Shown one piece after another: positions 1 through 6,910 of a DNA stretch of 64,000 nt. The position numbers were made by a program, and so were the translations under genes. How positions within the stretch are numbered: position 1 is the first letter of the stretch; every line of letters starts with the position of its first letter. Source of the stretch: Paeniglutamicibacter terrestris (GTDB taxonomy: Bacteria; Actinomycetota; Actinomycetes; Actinomycetales; Micrococcaceae); NCBI RefSeq assembly GCF_012271785.1, contig NZ_JAAWVT010000003.1, forward strand, positions 310,001 to 374,000, in the 5' to 3' direction. The notes beneath the pieces were generated by a model, which saw only the letters and a program-made list of their open reading frames with translations, made no database searches and had not been told where the DNA came from.

Positions 1-654
1 GAGGCCGTGGGACTCGTCGGGGCCATCAAGTACGGAAACGCGGACCCGACACAGTGGATGGCTGAAATCGGGGGAGTCTGGCTCGGCGCCATTGTCTTGG
101 TCTTCATCGCCTTCGCGAACATCACCTCCATGGCCAACATCCTTTACACGGCAGTCGTCGGGCTCAGACAGATGTTCGGCGCATGGTTCGCAAAAGTTTC
201 TTGGGAATGGCTGGTCATTGGATTCTGTGTAGTCCCGGTGATCGTCATGTTTGCCATCCCGGGTCTTTACGACGGATTCATGACATTCCTGGTTTGGACG
301 GCGGCCATCTACGGAGCTTTGACCGGAATCATGATTGTCGACTACTTCTTCCTTCGCCGACAGCACGTGGACCTGAAGAACCTCTTCATCGAAGGCAAGT
401 CCTCCATCTATTACTTCACCGGCGGCTACAACATCGCGGCATTGGCCGCGACCTTGATCGGCATTGCCATCTTCACCCTCACGTTCAATCCACTGACCTT
501 TGAGCACACCGGATACTTCCGGTACACCACCGCCTCGCTGCTTGCAGCGTTGGTTGCAGGACTCTGCTACTGGGTTCTGTCCCTACTGATCATCATTCCC
601 CGGGGACTTGGCGGATACCGCGCCATCCTCGAAAAGCACACCACTAGGAGCTGA
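1..654 (+). CDS. NCS1-family nucleobase/allantoin-type permease, C-terminal part
   Basis: The reading frame is open from the window edge, so the N-terminus is missing. The visible 217 residues hold about five hydrophobic segments (around residues 25-45, 68-88, 95-115, 140-160 and 178-200) and the segment GIMIVDYFFLRRQHVDL, typical of the C-terminal half of NCS1 (cytosine/purine/uracil/thiamine/allantoin) permeases in the inner membrane. The gene ends 6 bp before the alcohol dehydrogenase start, so it is the upstream member of the same operon and probably imports the substrate of the enzymes that follow. The family is fairly clear. The substrate cannot be read from the sequence; a guanidino compound is an inference from the downstream ureohydrolase. 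Confidence 0.8.
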   Translation, partial: EAVGLVGAIKYGNADPTQWMAEIGGVWLGAIVLVFIAFANITSMANILYTAVVGLRQMFGAWFAKVSWEWLVIGFCVVPVIVMFAIPGLYDGFMTFLVWTAAIYGALTGIMIVDYFFLRRQHVDLKNLFIEGKSSIYYFTGGYNIAALAATLIGIAIFTLTFNPLTFEHTGYFRYTTASLLAALVAGLCYWVLSLLIIIPRGLGGYRAILEKHTTRS

Positions 655-660
655 ATTACT

Positions 661-1674
661 ATGACCGAAACAATGTTGGCCGCTTACTTCATCGAAGACA
701 ACAGCCCGCTGGAAATCCGTGAAACCGCCATCCCGAAGCCAGGCAAGGGAGAGGTCCTCGTCAAGATGGAAAGCTGCGGCGTCTGCCACACCGACGTGCA
801 CTTCTGGAAGGGCGAAGACGAACTTCCCCGCCCGAAGCCGGCCATCCTGGGCCACGAGGGCGTCGGTTCCATCGTTGCCGTTGGCGAAGACGTCTCCCTG
901 ACTACCGGTGAGCGCGTTGGCGTGGGCTTCGTCTACTCTGCCTGCGGCAACTGCCGCGAATGCCGCAAGGGCCTGGAAACCTACTGCCAGAACTCCCAGG
1001 CCACCGGCGTCCACGTTGATGGTTGCTTCGCCCAGTACATTGTTGCCCCGGCCGAGTGGGTCACCCACGTCCCGGGTGAACTTTCCTCCGAGGAAGCCTG
1101 CCCGCTGCTCTGCGCCGGCGTCACCGCCTACAGCGCAGTGCGCAAGGCCAACATCGAACCGGGTTCCGTGGTGGTGGTCTTCGGCCTCGGCGGCTTGGGC
1201 CAGTACGCGATCCAGTTCGCACGCCTCTTCGGTGCCAAAGTCATTGGCATTGATCTGGACCCGAAGAAGCTGGAAATCGCTAAGGGCCTCGGTGCCCACG
1301 CAGCCTACGCACCGGGTGAGGAAGCCGAAAAAGCAATCCACGAGCTCGGCGGCGCAGACGCACTGCTCAGCTTTGCACCCTCACCGCAGGTCTTCCGCAA
1401 CATGTTCACCCTAGCGGCGCCGACCGCACGCTTCATCCAGGTGGCGCTTCCAAACAACCCGTTCACCTTCAAGGCAGCGGAACTGATCGACCTAGGCATC
1501 ACCATCATCGGCAGCGCCGACGGTACCCGCCTGGAACGCGACCAAGTCATGGCCCTTGCCAAGGACGGGCTGGTGAAGTCCAACGTCGAAACCATGGACT
1601 TCGACGACATCAACGTGGCGTTCAAGCGGCTGGAAGCAGGCGACGCCGAAGGCCGCCTGGTGGTCCAGTTCTAA
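661..1674 (+). CDS. zinc-dependent alcohol dehydrogenase (MDR family)
   Basis: This 337-residue medium-chain dehydrogenase oxidises an alcohol to an aldehyde with NAD(P). The catalytic-zinc Cys in SCGVCHTDVHFWKG (about residue 37), the following GHEGVG and the structural-zinc cysteines in ACGNCRECRKGLETYC (about residues 96-110) are all present. The Rossmann motif VVFGLGGLGQYA is near residue 173. Length and layout match AdhA/AdhP-type enzymes. The start ATG is preceded by AGGAG. It lies between the permease and an aldehyde dehydrogenase, so the pair probably converts alcohol to acid in one pathway. The substrate is not determinable; one option is a guanidino-alcohol or aldehyde related to the downstream ureohydrolase. 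Confidence 0.9.
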   Translation: MTETMLAAYFIEDNSPLEIRETAIPKPGKGEVLVKMESCGVCHTDVHFWKGEDELPRPKPAILGHEGVGSIVAVGEDVSLTTGERVGVGFVYSACGNCRECRKGLETYCQNSQATGVHVDGCFAQYIVAPAEWVTHVPGELSSEEACPLLCAGVTAYSAVRKANIEPGSVVVVFGLGGLGQYAIQFARLFGAKVIGIDLDPKKLEIAKGLGAHAAYAPGEEAEKAIHELGGADALLSFAPSPQVFRNMFTLAAPTARFIQVALPNNPFTFKAAELIDLGITIIGSADGTRLERDQVMALAKDGLVKSNVETMDFDDINVAFKRLEAGDAEGRLVVQF

Positions 1675-1759
1675 CAGCGCCGATTCCGGCAACACCAGCA
1701 GTACACGTTCCACCAGTTTTGCAGTACAAGTTCAAACACGATTGTGAGAGGAGATTCAG

Positions 1760-3271
1760 TTGAGCATCGTCAGCACTGAATCCAACTTTAAGACCTACCA
1801 GATCCCCGCGACCGTCAGCGCCTTCCTGGCCCGGACGCACCAGCTGTTCATCGACGGGCAGTTCATCGACGCCTCCGACGGAGGCACGGTTGCAGTTATC
1901 GAGCCTTCGACCACCGAACAAGTCTCGACGATCGCCAGCGCCACAGTTGCCGACCTCGACAAGGCTGTTGCGGCAGCCCGTCGTGAATTCGACGGGGGCA
2001 CCTGGAGCCAGCTCACCCCGTTGGAGCGCGAGGCCCTGATCCACAGGCTTGCAGACCTGATCGAAGAGAACGCCACGGACCTGGCCTACCTTGAAACCAT
2101 CGACGTGGGCAAACCGCTGGCCGAGGCCGAGATGGACATCCAGGGCACTCTGGACACCTACCGCTACTTTGCCGGTTGGGCCTCGAAGATCTCCGGACGC
2201 AGCGGCGAGGCGGCTGGCCTGCCCGGTGACTACGTGACGTACACCCGCAAGGAACCCGTTGGCGTCGTTGGCGTCATCGTTCCGTGGAACTTCCCGCTGC
2301 AGACCCTGGCCTGGAAGTTGGGCGCTGCCCTGGCCGCGGGTTGCACCACCGTGGTGAAGCCGCCGGAGGTCACCTCGCTGACCGCACTGCGCTTCGCCGA
2401 ACTGGTCAAGGAATCGGGCATCCCCGACGGGGTTGTCAACATCCTCACCGGCAAGGGTTCAACTGTTGGCGCGGCCCTGGCCGCCCACCAGCGAATCGAC
2501 AAGGTCACTTTCACCGGTTCCACCAACACCGGGAAGTCGGTGGGCCACGCGGCCCTGGAAAACATGACGCGCATGACCCTGGAACTGGGCGGAAAGTCCC
2601 CGGTTCTGGTTTTCGCCGACTCGGACCTGGATAAGGCGGTCGAAGAGGTGGCCATGGGCATCTTCTTCAACGCCGGCCAGATCTGCGACGCGGGCTCGCG
2701 TCTGTACGTCGAAGACGGCATCTATGACGAGTTCATGGGCAAGCTAGTGGAACACACCAAGACCTGGGTCCTTGGCCCGGGCCTAGAAGCGGACTCCACC
2801 ATCGGCCCGCTGGTCTCCGAAAACCAGTTGAACTCGGTCATGGGCATGATCCAGTCCGGCATCGATGAGGGCGCCACCTTGTTGGTCGGCGGCAATCGCG
2901 TAGATCGCACCGGCTATTTTGTTGAGCCGACCATCTTTGGCGACTGCAACAACCAGATGACGATCGTCCAGGAAGAAATCTTCGGACCCGTGCTGGTTGC
3001 CCAGCGTTTTAGCACCGATGAGCAAGCCGTCGAACTGGCCAATGACAACCAGTACGGCCTGGCCGCCACGATCTACTCGCAGAACCTGAACCGCGTGCAT
3101 CGCCTGTCAAAGGTGCTCAAGGCTGGCTCGGTGTACGTGAACGCGCAGAGCTCCATCGACCCGGCCATGCCGTTCGGTGGCTTCAAGAACTCGGGCTTCG
3201 GCCGCGACCTGGGCCCGGAGCAGCTTGATTCGGTGACCGAAACCAAGACCGTATGGATCACGCTCTCCTGA
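1760..3271 (+). CDS. NAD(P)-dependent aldehyde dehydrogenase
   Basis: A 503-residue aldehyde dehydrogenase superfamily protein that oxidises an aldehyde to a carboxylate. Visible motifs are VPWNFPLQTLAWKLGAALA, the Rossmann-type FTGSTNTGKSVG, the catalytic Glu in LELGGKSP, the catalytic Cys in FNAGQICDAGSR and the C-terminal EEIFGPVL and PFGGFKNSGFGR. It resembles betaine-aldehyde and gamma-amino/guanidino-butyraldehyde dehydrogenases. The start is TTG with AGAGGAG about 7 nt upstream. No better start lies nearby. It follows the alcohol dehydrogenase and precedes a ureohydrolase, so a 4-guanidinobutanal to 4-guanidinobutyrate step is plausible but inferred. Confidence 0.9.
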   Translation: MSIVSTESNFKTYQIPATVSAFLARTHQLFIDGQFIDASDGGTVAVIEPSTTEQVSTIASATVADLDKAVAAARREFDGGTWSQLTPLEREALIHRLADLIEENATDLAYLETIDVGKPLAEAEMDIQGTLDTYRYFAGWASKISGRSGEAAGLPGDYVTYTRKEPVGVVGVIVPWNFPLQTLAWKLGAALAAGCTTVVKPPEVTSLTALRFAELVKESGIPDGVVNILTGKGSTVGAALAAHQRIDKVTFTGSTNTGKSVGHAALENMTRMTLELGGKSPVLVFADSDLDKAVEEVAMGIFFNAGQICDAGSRLYVEDGIYDEFMGKLVEHTKTWVLGPGLEADSTIGPLVSENQLNSVMGMIQSGIDEGATLLVGGNRVDRTGYFVEPTIFGDCNNQMTIVQEEIFGPVLVAQRFSTDEQAVELANDNQYGLAATIYSQNLNRVHRLSKVLKAGSVYVNAQSSIDPAMPFGGFKNSGFGRDLGPEQLDSVTETKTVWITLS

Positions 3272-3306
3272 CAACGGATGGCACCAAGACTTTTTAGGAG
3301 AACACC

Positions 3307-4263
3307 ATGGTGAATTTCACCCCCGTTGGCCCAGTTGCGGCCACCGAAGTACCGCGTTACGCGGGCCTGGGAACCTTTGCACGACTGCCACAAATCACCC
3401 AGGTCCCGGACTACGACGTGGCCATCGTCGGGGTTCCCTTCGATGGCGGAACCTCGTTCCGGCCCGGTGCCCGCTTTGCCCCCGCCGCCGTGCGCGAGGC
3501 ATCGCGCCTGCTGCGCCCCGGGTACCACGTTGAACTGGAAACCACTCCGGTGGAAGTTGCCCAGTTCGTGGATGCCGGTGACATCGCCTGCACCCCGTAC
3601 GACAACCACAAGGCTGTGGCCCAGATCCAGGAACAGGCCGCCAAGCTGGTGGCCAAGGGCAAGACGGTCATCGCGATCGGTGGCGACCACACCATCGCCC
3701 TGCCGATGATCAGGGCAACCTCAGCCGTTCACGGCCCGGTGGCGCTGCTGCACTTCGACGCGCATCTGGACACCTGGGACACCTACTTCGGTGAGGAGAT
3801 CACCCACGGCACCATGTTCCGCCGGGCCTTCGAGGAGGGCCTGCTGATCGAGGACCGTTCCATGCACGTGGGCATCCGCGGGCCGGTCTACGACAAGGAT
3901 GACTTCCTGCGTGACCACGAGTTCGGTTTCCAGATCATCCGCTGCACCGACATTGACAAGTTCGGCGTTCAAGCGGTGATCGACCGCATCAAGGAACGGA
4001 TCGGTGACCTCCCGGTCTACCTGTCCATCGACATTGATGTACTTGACCCCGCCTTTGCCCCTGGCACCGGAACCCCGGAAATCGGCGGTCTGTACTCGCG
4101 GGAAATGCTGCAAATCGTGCGTGGGCTCGTTGGTCTGAACATCGTCGGCGCCGACGTGGTTGAGGTTGCGCCAGCCTACGACCACGCCGATGTCACCTCG
4201 CTGGCAGCAGCCACGCTGGTGTTTGAGATGATGGCGTTGCTGACGAAGAAGCAGCCCATCTAA
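3307..4263 (+). CDS. agmatinase/guanidinobutyrase-type ureohydrolase
   Basis: A 318-residue arginase-family enzyme that hydrolyses a guanidino group to urea plus an amine. The binuclear manganese motifs are complete: GGDHTIALP (about residue 122), FDAHLDTWD (about 147) and SIDIDVLDPAFAPGTGTPE (about 240). Length fits SpeB-type agmatinase or 4-guanidinobutyrase, and these motifs alone cannot separate the two. A good ribosome site (TAGGAG) precedes the ATG. Context with a permease, alcohol dehydrogenase and aldehyde dehydrogenase favours 4-guanidinobutyrate or a similar guanidino acid as substrate, giving GABA plus urea; this is inference. It is the last gene of the operon and is followed by a strong hairpin. 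Confidence 0.88.
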   Translation: MVNFTPVGPVAATEVPRYAGLGTFARLPQITQVPDYDVAIVGVPFDGGTSFRPGARFAPAAVREASRLLRPGYHVELETTPVEVAQFVDAGDIACTPYDNHKAVAQIQEQAAKLVAKGKTVIAIGGDHTIALPMIRATSAVHGPVALLHFDAHLDTWDTYFGEEITHGTMFRRAFEEGLLIEDRSMHVGIRGPVYDKDDFLRDHEFGFQIIRCTDIDKFGVQAVIDRIKERIGDLPVYLSIDIDVLDPAFAPGTGTPEIGGLYSREMLQIVRGLVGLNIVGADVVEVAPAYDHADVTSLAAATLVFEMMALLTKKQPI

Positions 4264-4276
4264 AGCAGTTCATGGC

Positions 4277-4318
4277 AAGCGGTGTTGTCGCCAACAAAAG
4301 TTGGCGACAACACCGCTT
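4277..4318 (+). terminator. perfect 19-bp hairpin ending the guanidino operon
   Basis: Arms AAGCGGTGTTGTCGCCAAC and its exact complement are separated by AAAA, 13 bp after the ureohydrolase stop. Only a short T-rich tail follows, so termination strength is inferred from the stem. Confidence 0.85.
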
Positions 4319-5114
4319 GTTCCTATTGGGGGATGAAAATCTGTAATTGGTTGTTGTAGGAACCTAACGGCAGGGGACCAGTGGTCCAGAACCTAGTTGG
4401 CTTCGCACTGCGGGGGAGGAAGGCACCACGCCCAACACCCAGGGAATGCTGGCCAGCCCGTCCAGCAAGGTACATGCAATTTTTTTGATGTGTTTTGTTT
4501 GCACGGGGTCCGGAAGGGCTCCTACGAATACGGTCCCGCGGGGCGGCTGCCCGCGCACCTTAGCGCGGGAAAGCGGGATCTGGTGGTTGTCCCTTAAAGA
4601 GCGGACTCCGCGGGGAGAGAGGGCCGCCGGGGCTTTCTGCTGGCTGCCAAGGGCGTGCAAACGTGGCCACGGATTATCTCCAGCACGCTGGGCGGGCTGG
4701 TCCTGGTGGGAACCGGAATGGTTTGGGGTGTTGGCAGCCCGGTGTCAGGATGGTGGCCCGTTGAAGCTCGCTGGTGGTTGCTTGGTGGGTGGGGAGCCGG
4801 CATCACGCTCATCGTCTCGGGCGGTTTCACCTGGGGAATGATCGTCTGTAGTTTTCGTCGATTCCGAGGGCATCCCATTGCGGCCCTAAACGATGCGCCC
4901 CTGGCCTCCGACGACAGACCCCTCACCGCAGTTCCGCCTCGCTAGCACGCTTGGCGATCCGCAATAGTGCCCCGAAAAGCGGCTTGCTACTTGGAAGTCC
5001 TTGCCTGGGCATTCTCGATCCGACTCGTCCTCCGAACGTATCAGCGCCGCGGTGGAACGACGATCGCCGGCCTTATCGGACCACTGAGTCAGCCTAGATG
5101 CAGCGCCATCGCGG
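4319..5114. other. sparse region with at most one weak gene
   Basis: About 800 bp between the operon hairpin and the HTH gene. Six-frame reading shows no recognisable family. The only coding-like stretch is the GTG-started frame 4655-4945, listed separately. The rest shows nothing I can assign. Confidence 0.5.
4655..4945 (+). CDS. possible small two-TM membrane protein
   Basis: A GTG-started frame of 96 residues, not recognised. It has two hydrophobic segments (about residues 8-28 and 40-65) joined by a Trp-rich turn (SGWWPVEARWWLLGGW), then a basic stretch FRRFRG and a polar tail. That pattern is more protein-like than the other frames here. The ribosome site is weak and there is no operon partner. 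It could be a chance open frame; conservation in relatives would decide. Confidence 0.3.
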   Translation: MQTWPRIISSTLGGLVLVGTGMVWGVGSPVSGWWPVEARWWLLGGWGAGITLIVSGGFTWGMIVCSFRRFRGHPIAALNDAPLASDDRPLTAVPPR

Positions 5115-5336
5115 CTAGCTCGAACCGGGAAGGTGCGTCGCCGCCGCGTGCTTCTCAGCGATCAGGTACTCATTTACGGCCCGGGCGGGAACCCGATATG
5201 ACCGGCCGAAGCGCACGGCCGCCAGTTCCCCCTCATGGATCAGCCGGTAGACGGTCATCTTTGACACGCGCATTGCCATGGCGACCTCGGCGACCGTTAG
5301 GTAGTGGGCGTCCTCGAAGCTTTTCAGGTCAACCAT
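5115..5336 (-). CDS. small excisionase/MerR-like HTH DNA-binding protein
   Basis: A 73-residue protein with one helix-turn-helix domain: YLTVAEVAMAMRVSKMTVYRL followed by GELAAVRFGRSYRVPARAV. This is the excisionase-type winged HTH found as short stand-alone genes across Actinobacteria. The frame is open further upstream (to 5423), but the ATG at 5336 is preferred because GGGGA sits 5 nt before it and homology begins at MVDLKSFED. It is probably a DNA-binding regulator. No phage or integrase gene is adjacent, so an excision role is not supported. Target unknown. Confidence 0.8.
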   Translation of the reverse strand: MVDLKSFEDAHYLTVAEVAMAMRVSKMTVYRLIHEGELAAVRFGRSYRVPARAVNEYLIAEKHAAATHLPGSS

Positions 5337-5626
5337 GTTATCCCCATCATTGTGTCCGTCATTCTTAGGCGGACCAGCGGACTCAATGTGCACCTTTAAC
5401 CCCTGGCGCAGCGTTATATCCATCGTAGGGGCAAATTGCGCCTTGTGCTATGAATGACACCTTCATGGGTGCGGGGGAAGACTTCCGACCATATGGAACC
5501 GATATTTGGGACTCCTGTCGACTTTTCGTTCCGGGGCTCGGTTCCGGCCCGACGGGCGGGTTGGTTTAGCTAAATCGGTCGAGGACCGGTCACCAACAGT
5601 CGCAGACATCCCTCGAGCTCCGCTTC

Positions 5627-6067
5627 TTAGGATCGCTCTGCCATCTGTTTAATCGTGGTGATCGCCTCCGACCACATTCCGCGCATGTCGTCGGCCCACT
5701 CGTCAGGCACCTCGAGCTCGACGACGAGAGTCGTCACCCCGTTGGTCTCGCTGAAGGAGTAGCTCTCATGCAGCCCGACGGCGGGCCCCTCACGGTTCTC
5801 GACGCCTTTGTCGATATCACCCAGATAGCGGATCATCACGAACTCGTGGGGCCGGTTCTCGACGATGGTGCCGAAGAGACCGCTCGCCGTGCCGTCGTCG
5901 TTCGGGCCGAGGAAACGGATTTCCTCGCCCTCGTTCCAGCTGCCCTCGTAGGTCGATCCCTCGTGAAAGGCGCCTGTCCATTCGCGGTAGGTGTCGAGGT
6001 CGAGCATGACGTTCCAGACATGGTGCGCGGGAGCGTCGACATCGACGCTGAATCGAAGATTTTCCAT
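5627..6067 (-). CDS. SRPBCC-superfamily (START/polyketide cyclase-like) protein
   Basis: A 146-residue SRPBCC-fold protein of the activator-of-Hsp90-like/polyketide-cyclase kind. Visible features are the opening FSVDVDAPAHHVWNVMLDLDTYREW, the central strand segment EGEEIRFLGPNDDG and the C-terminal helix WADDMRGMWSEAITTIKQMAE. The fold makes a hydrophobic ligand cavity; no function can be given. It stands alone, transcribed opposite to comEC, inside a degenerated stretch. Confidence 0.8.
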   Translation of the reverse strand: MENLRFSVDVDAPAHHVWNVMLDLDTYREWTGAFHEGSTYEGSWNEGEEIRFLGPNDDGTASGLFGTIVENRPHEFVMIRYLGDIDKGVENREGPAVGLHESYSFSETNGVTTLVVELEVPDEWADDMRGMWSEAITTIKQMAERS

Positions 6068-6109
6068 GCGTGATTGTAGACCGAGAAGCCTTGGCGGCTC
6101 AAGACAAGG

Positions 6110-6420
6110 CTACGAGGCCTGTGCATCGGCGATTTCCGCGACGTGGAACCCGGAAATCACCTCGCCCCACTTCGGCCAGTTGATTGTGTGACCTGCCCAT
6201 TCGGTCACCATCCAGTTCTGAAAGGCGGCCAGACAGTCCGACGCCACGAGATGGTAGAAGCGATGTTCATCGGACCGCTTGGCGTGGGATTCACCTTGGT
6301 TCTCGAATGCCATCAGGAATCTGCCCCGGTTGCCCCGTCGGCGATGAAGTCCAACCAGAGGCGAGGTGGCAATTTCGGGAACTTATAGGTCTTGATGCCC
6401 TGCTCGCGGACATAAGCCAT
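6110..6420 (-). pseudogene. two short overlapping frames, probable gene remnant
   Basis: Two coding-like frames overlap by TGATG: 6313-6420 (35 residues, MAYVREQGIKTYKFPKLPP...) and 6110-6313 (67 residues, with the Trp-rich stretch NWMVTEWAGHTINWPKW). Together they may be one older gene split by a frameshift near 6313, or two tiny translationally coupled genes. I do not recognise the family. Confidence 0.25.
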
Positions 6421-6522
6421 GATTTTGGCAGTCCACGGTCAACAACCGATCACACGGACTGGGCAGCCCCTTCTGTTCTGAGGGCGGCGGCTATAAGCGA
6501 GCAAAGCCCGGCTGCGTTTTCT

Positions 6523-6726
6523 TCCTCGAACACCAAGGATTTAAGGTCATTCAAGGTCGGCATCACAAACCTCGACACCAAGCGTTTAGAGCACTTCCAG
6601 GCCGATGGATGGACCGTCCTTTACTGTGAACATTTCTCCGACGGAAGCCATGCCCTTGCCGTCGAAGGGGCCATCAAGCACTGGTGGCGGGACAAGCTAT
6701 GGCACACCAAGCCTTGCCCCAGCTAA
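6523..6726 (+). pseudogene. fragment of a GIY-YIG-like protein
   Basis: The last ~60 codons of an open frame read SFKVGITNLDTKRLEHFQADGW...ALAVEGAIKHWWRDKLW. This resembles the C-terminal part of small GIY-YIG-like proteins with a (Y/F)KVGITN...GW...E.AI..WWR pattern. The upstream part of the frame has no matching sequence and lacks a GIY-YIG N-terminus, so I read this as a 5'-truncated remnant. The assignment is from memory of the pattern only. Confidence 0.4.
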
Positions 6727-6910
6727 GTACTGGCGCGATTCTTGCTCATTGTTTAGGCCAGCGTACGTTTGGCACGCCAGCACCGATGTTGCCCGCGGAA
6801 CCGGTCAAGCCCGAGAGGCCAGTGCCAATAGCCAGTACAAGCTCAGACGTTCTCCACAGCCCGGCGCCACTGGAACCGCAACTTGAAAGCGATCGTGTGG
6901 ACTTGAGTAC

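Noticed and set aside
5115-5336. phage excisionase with linked integrase
   Set aside because: No integrase or phage gene lies nearby, and short HTH genes of this type are common chromosomal genes in Actinobacteria.
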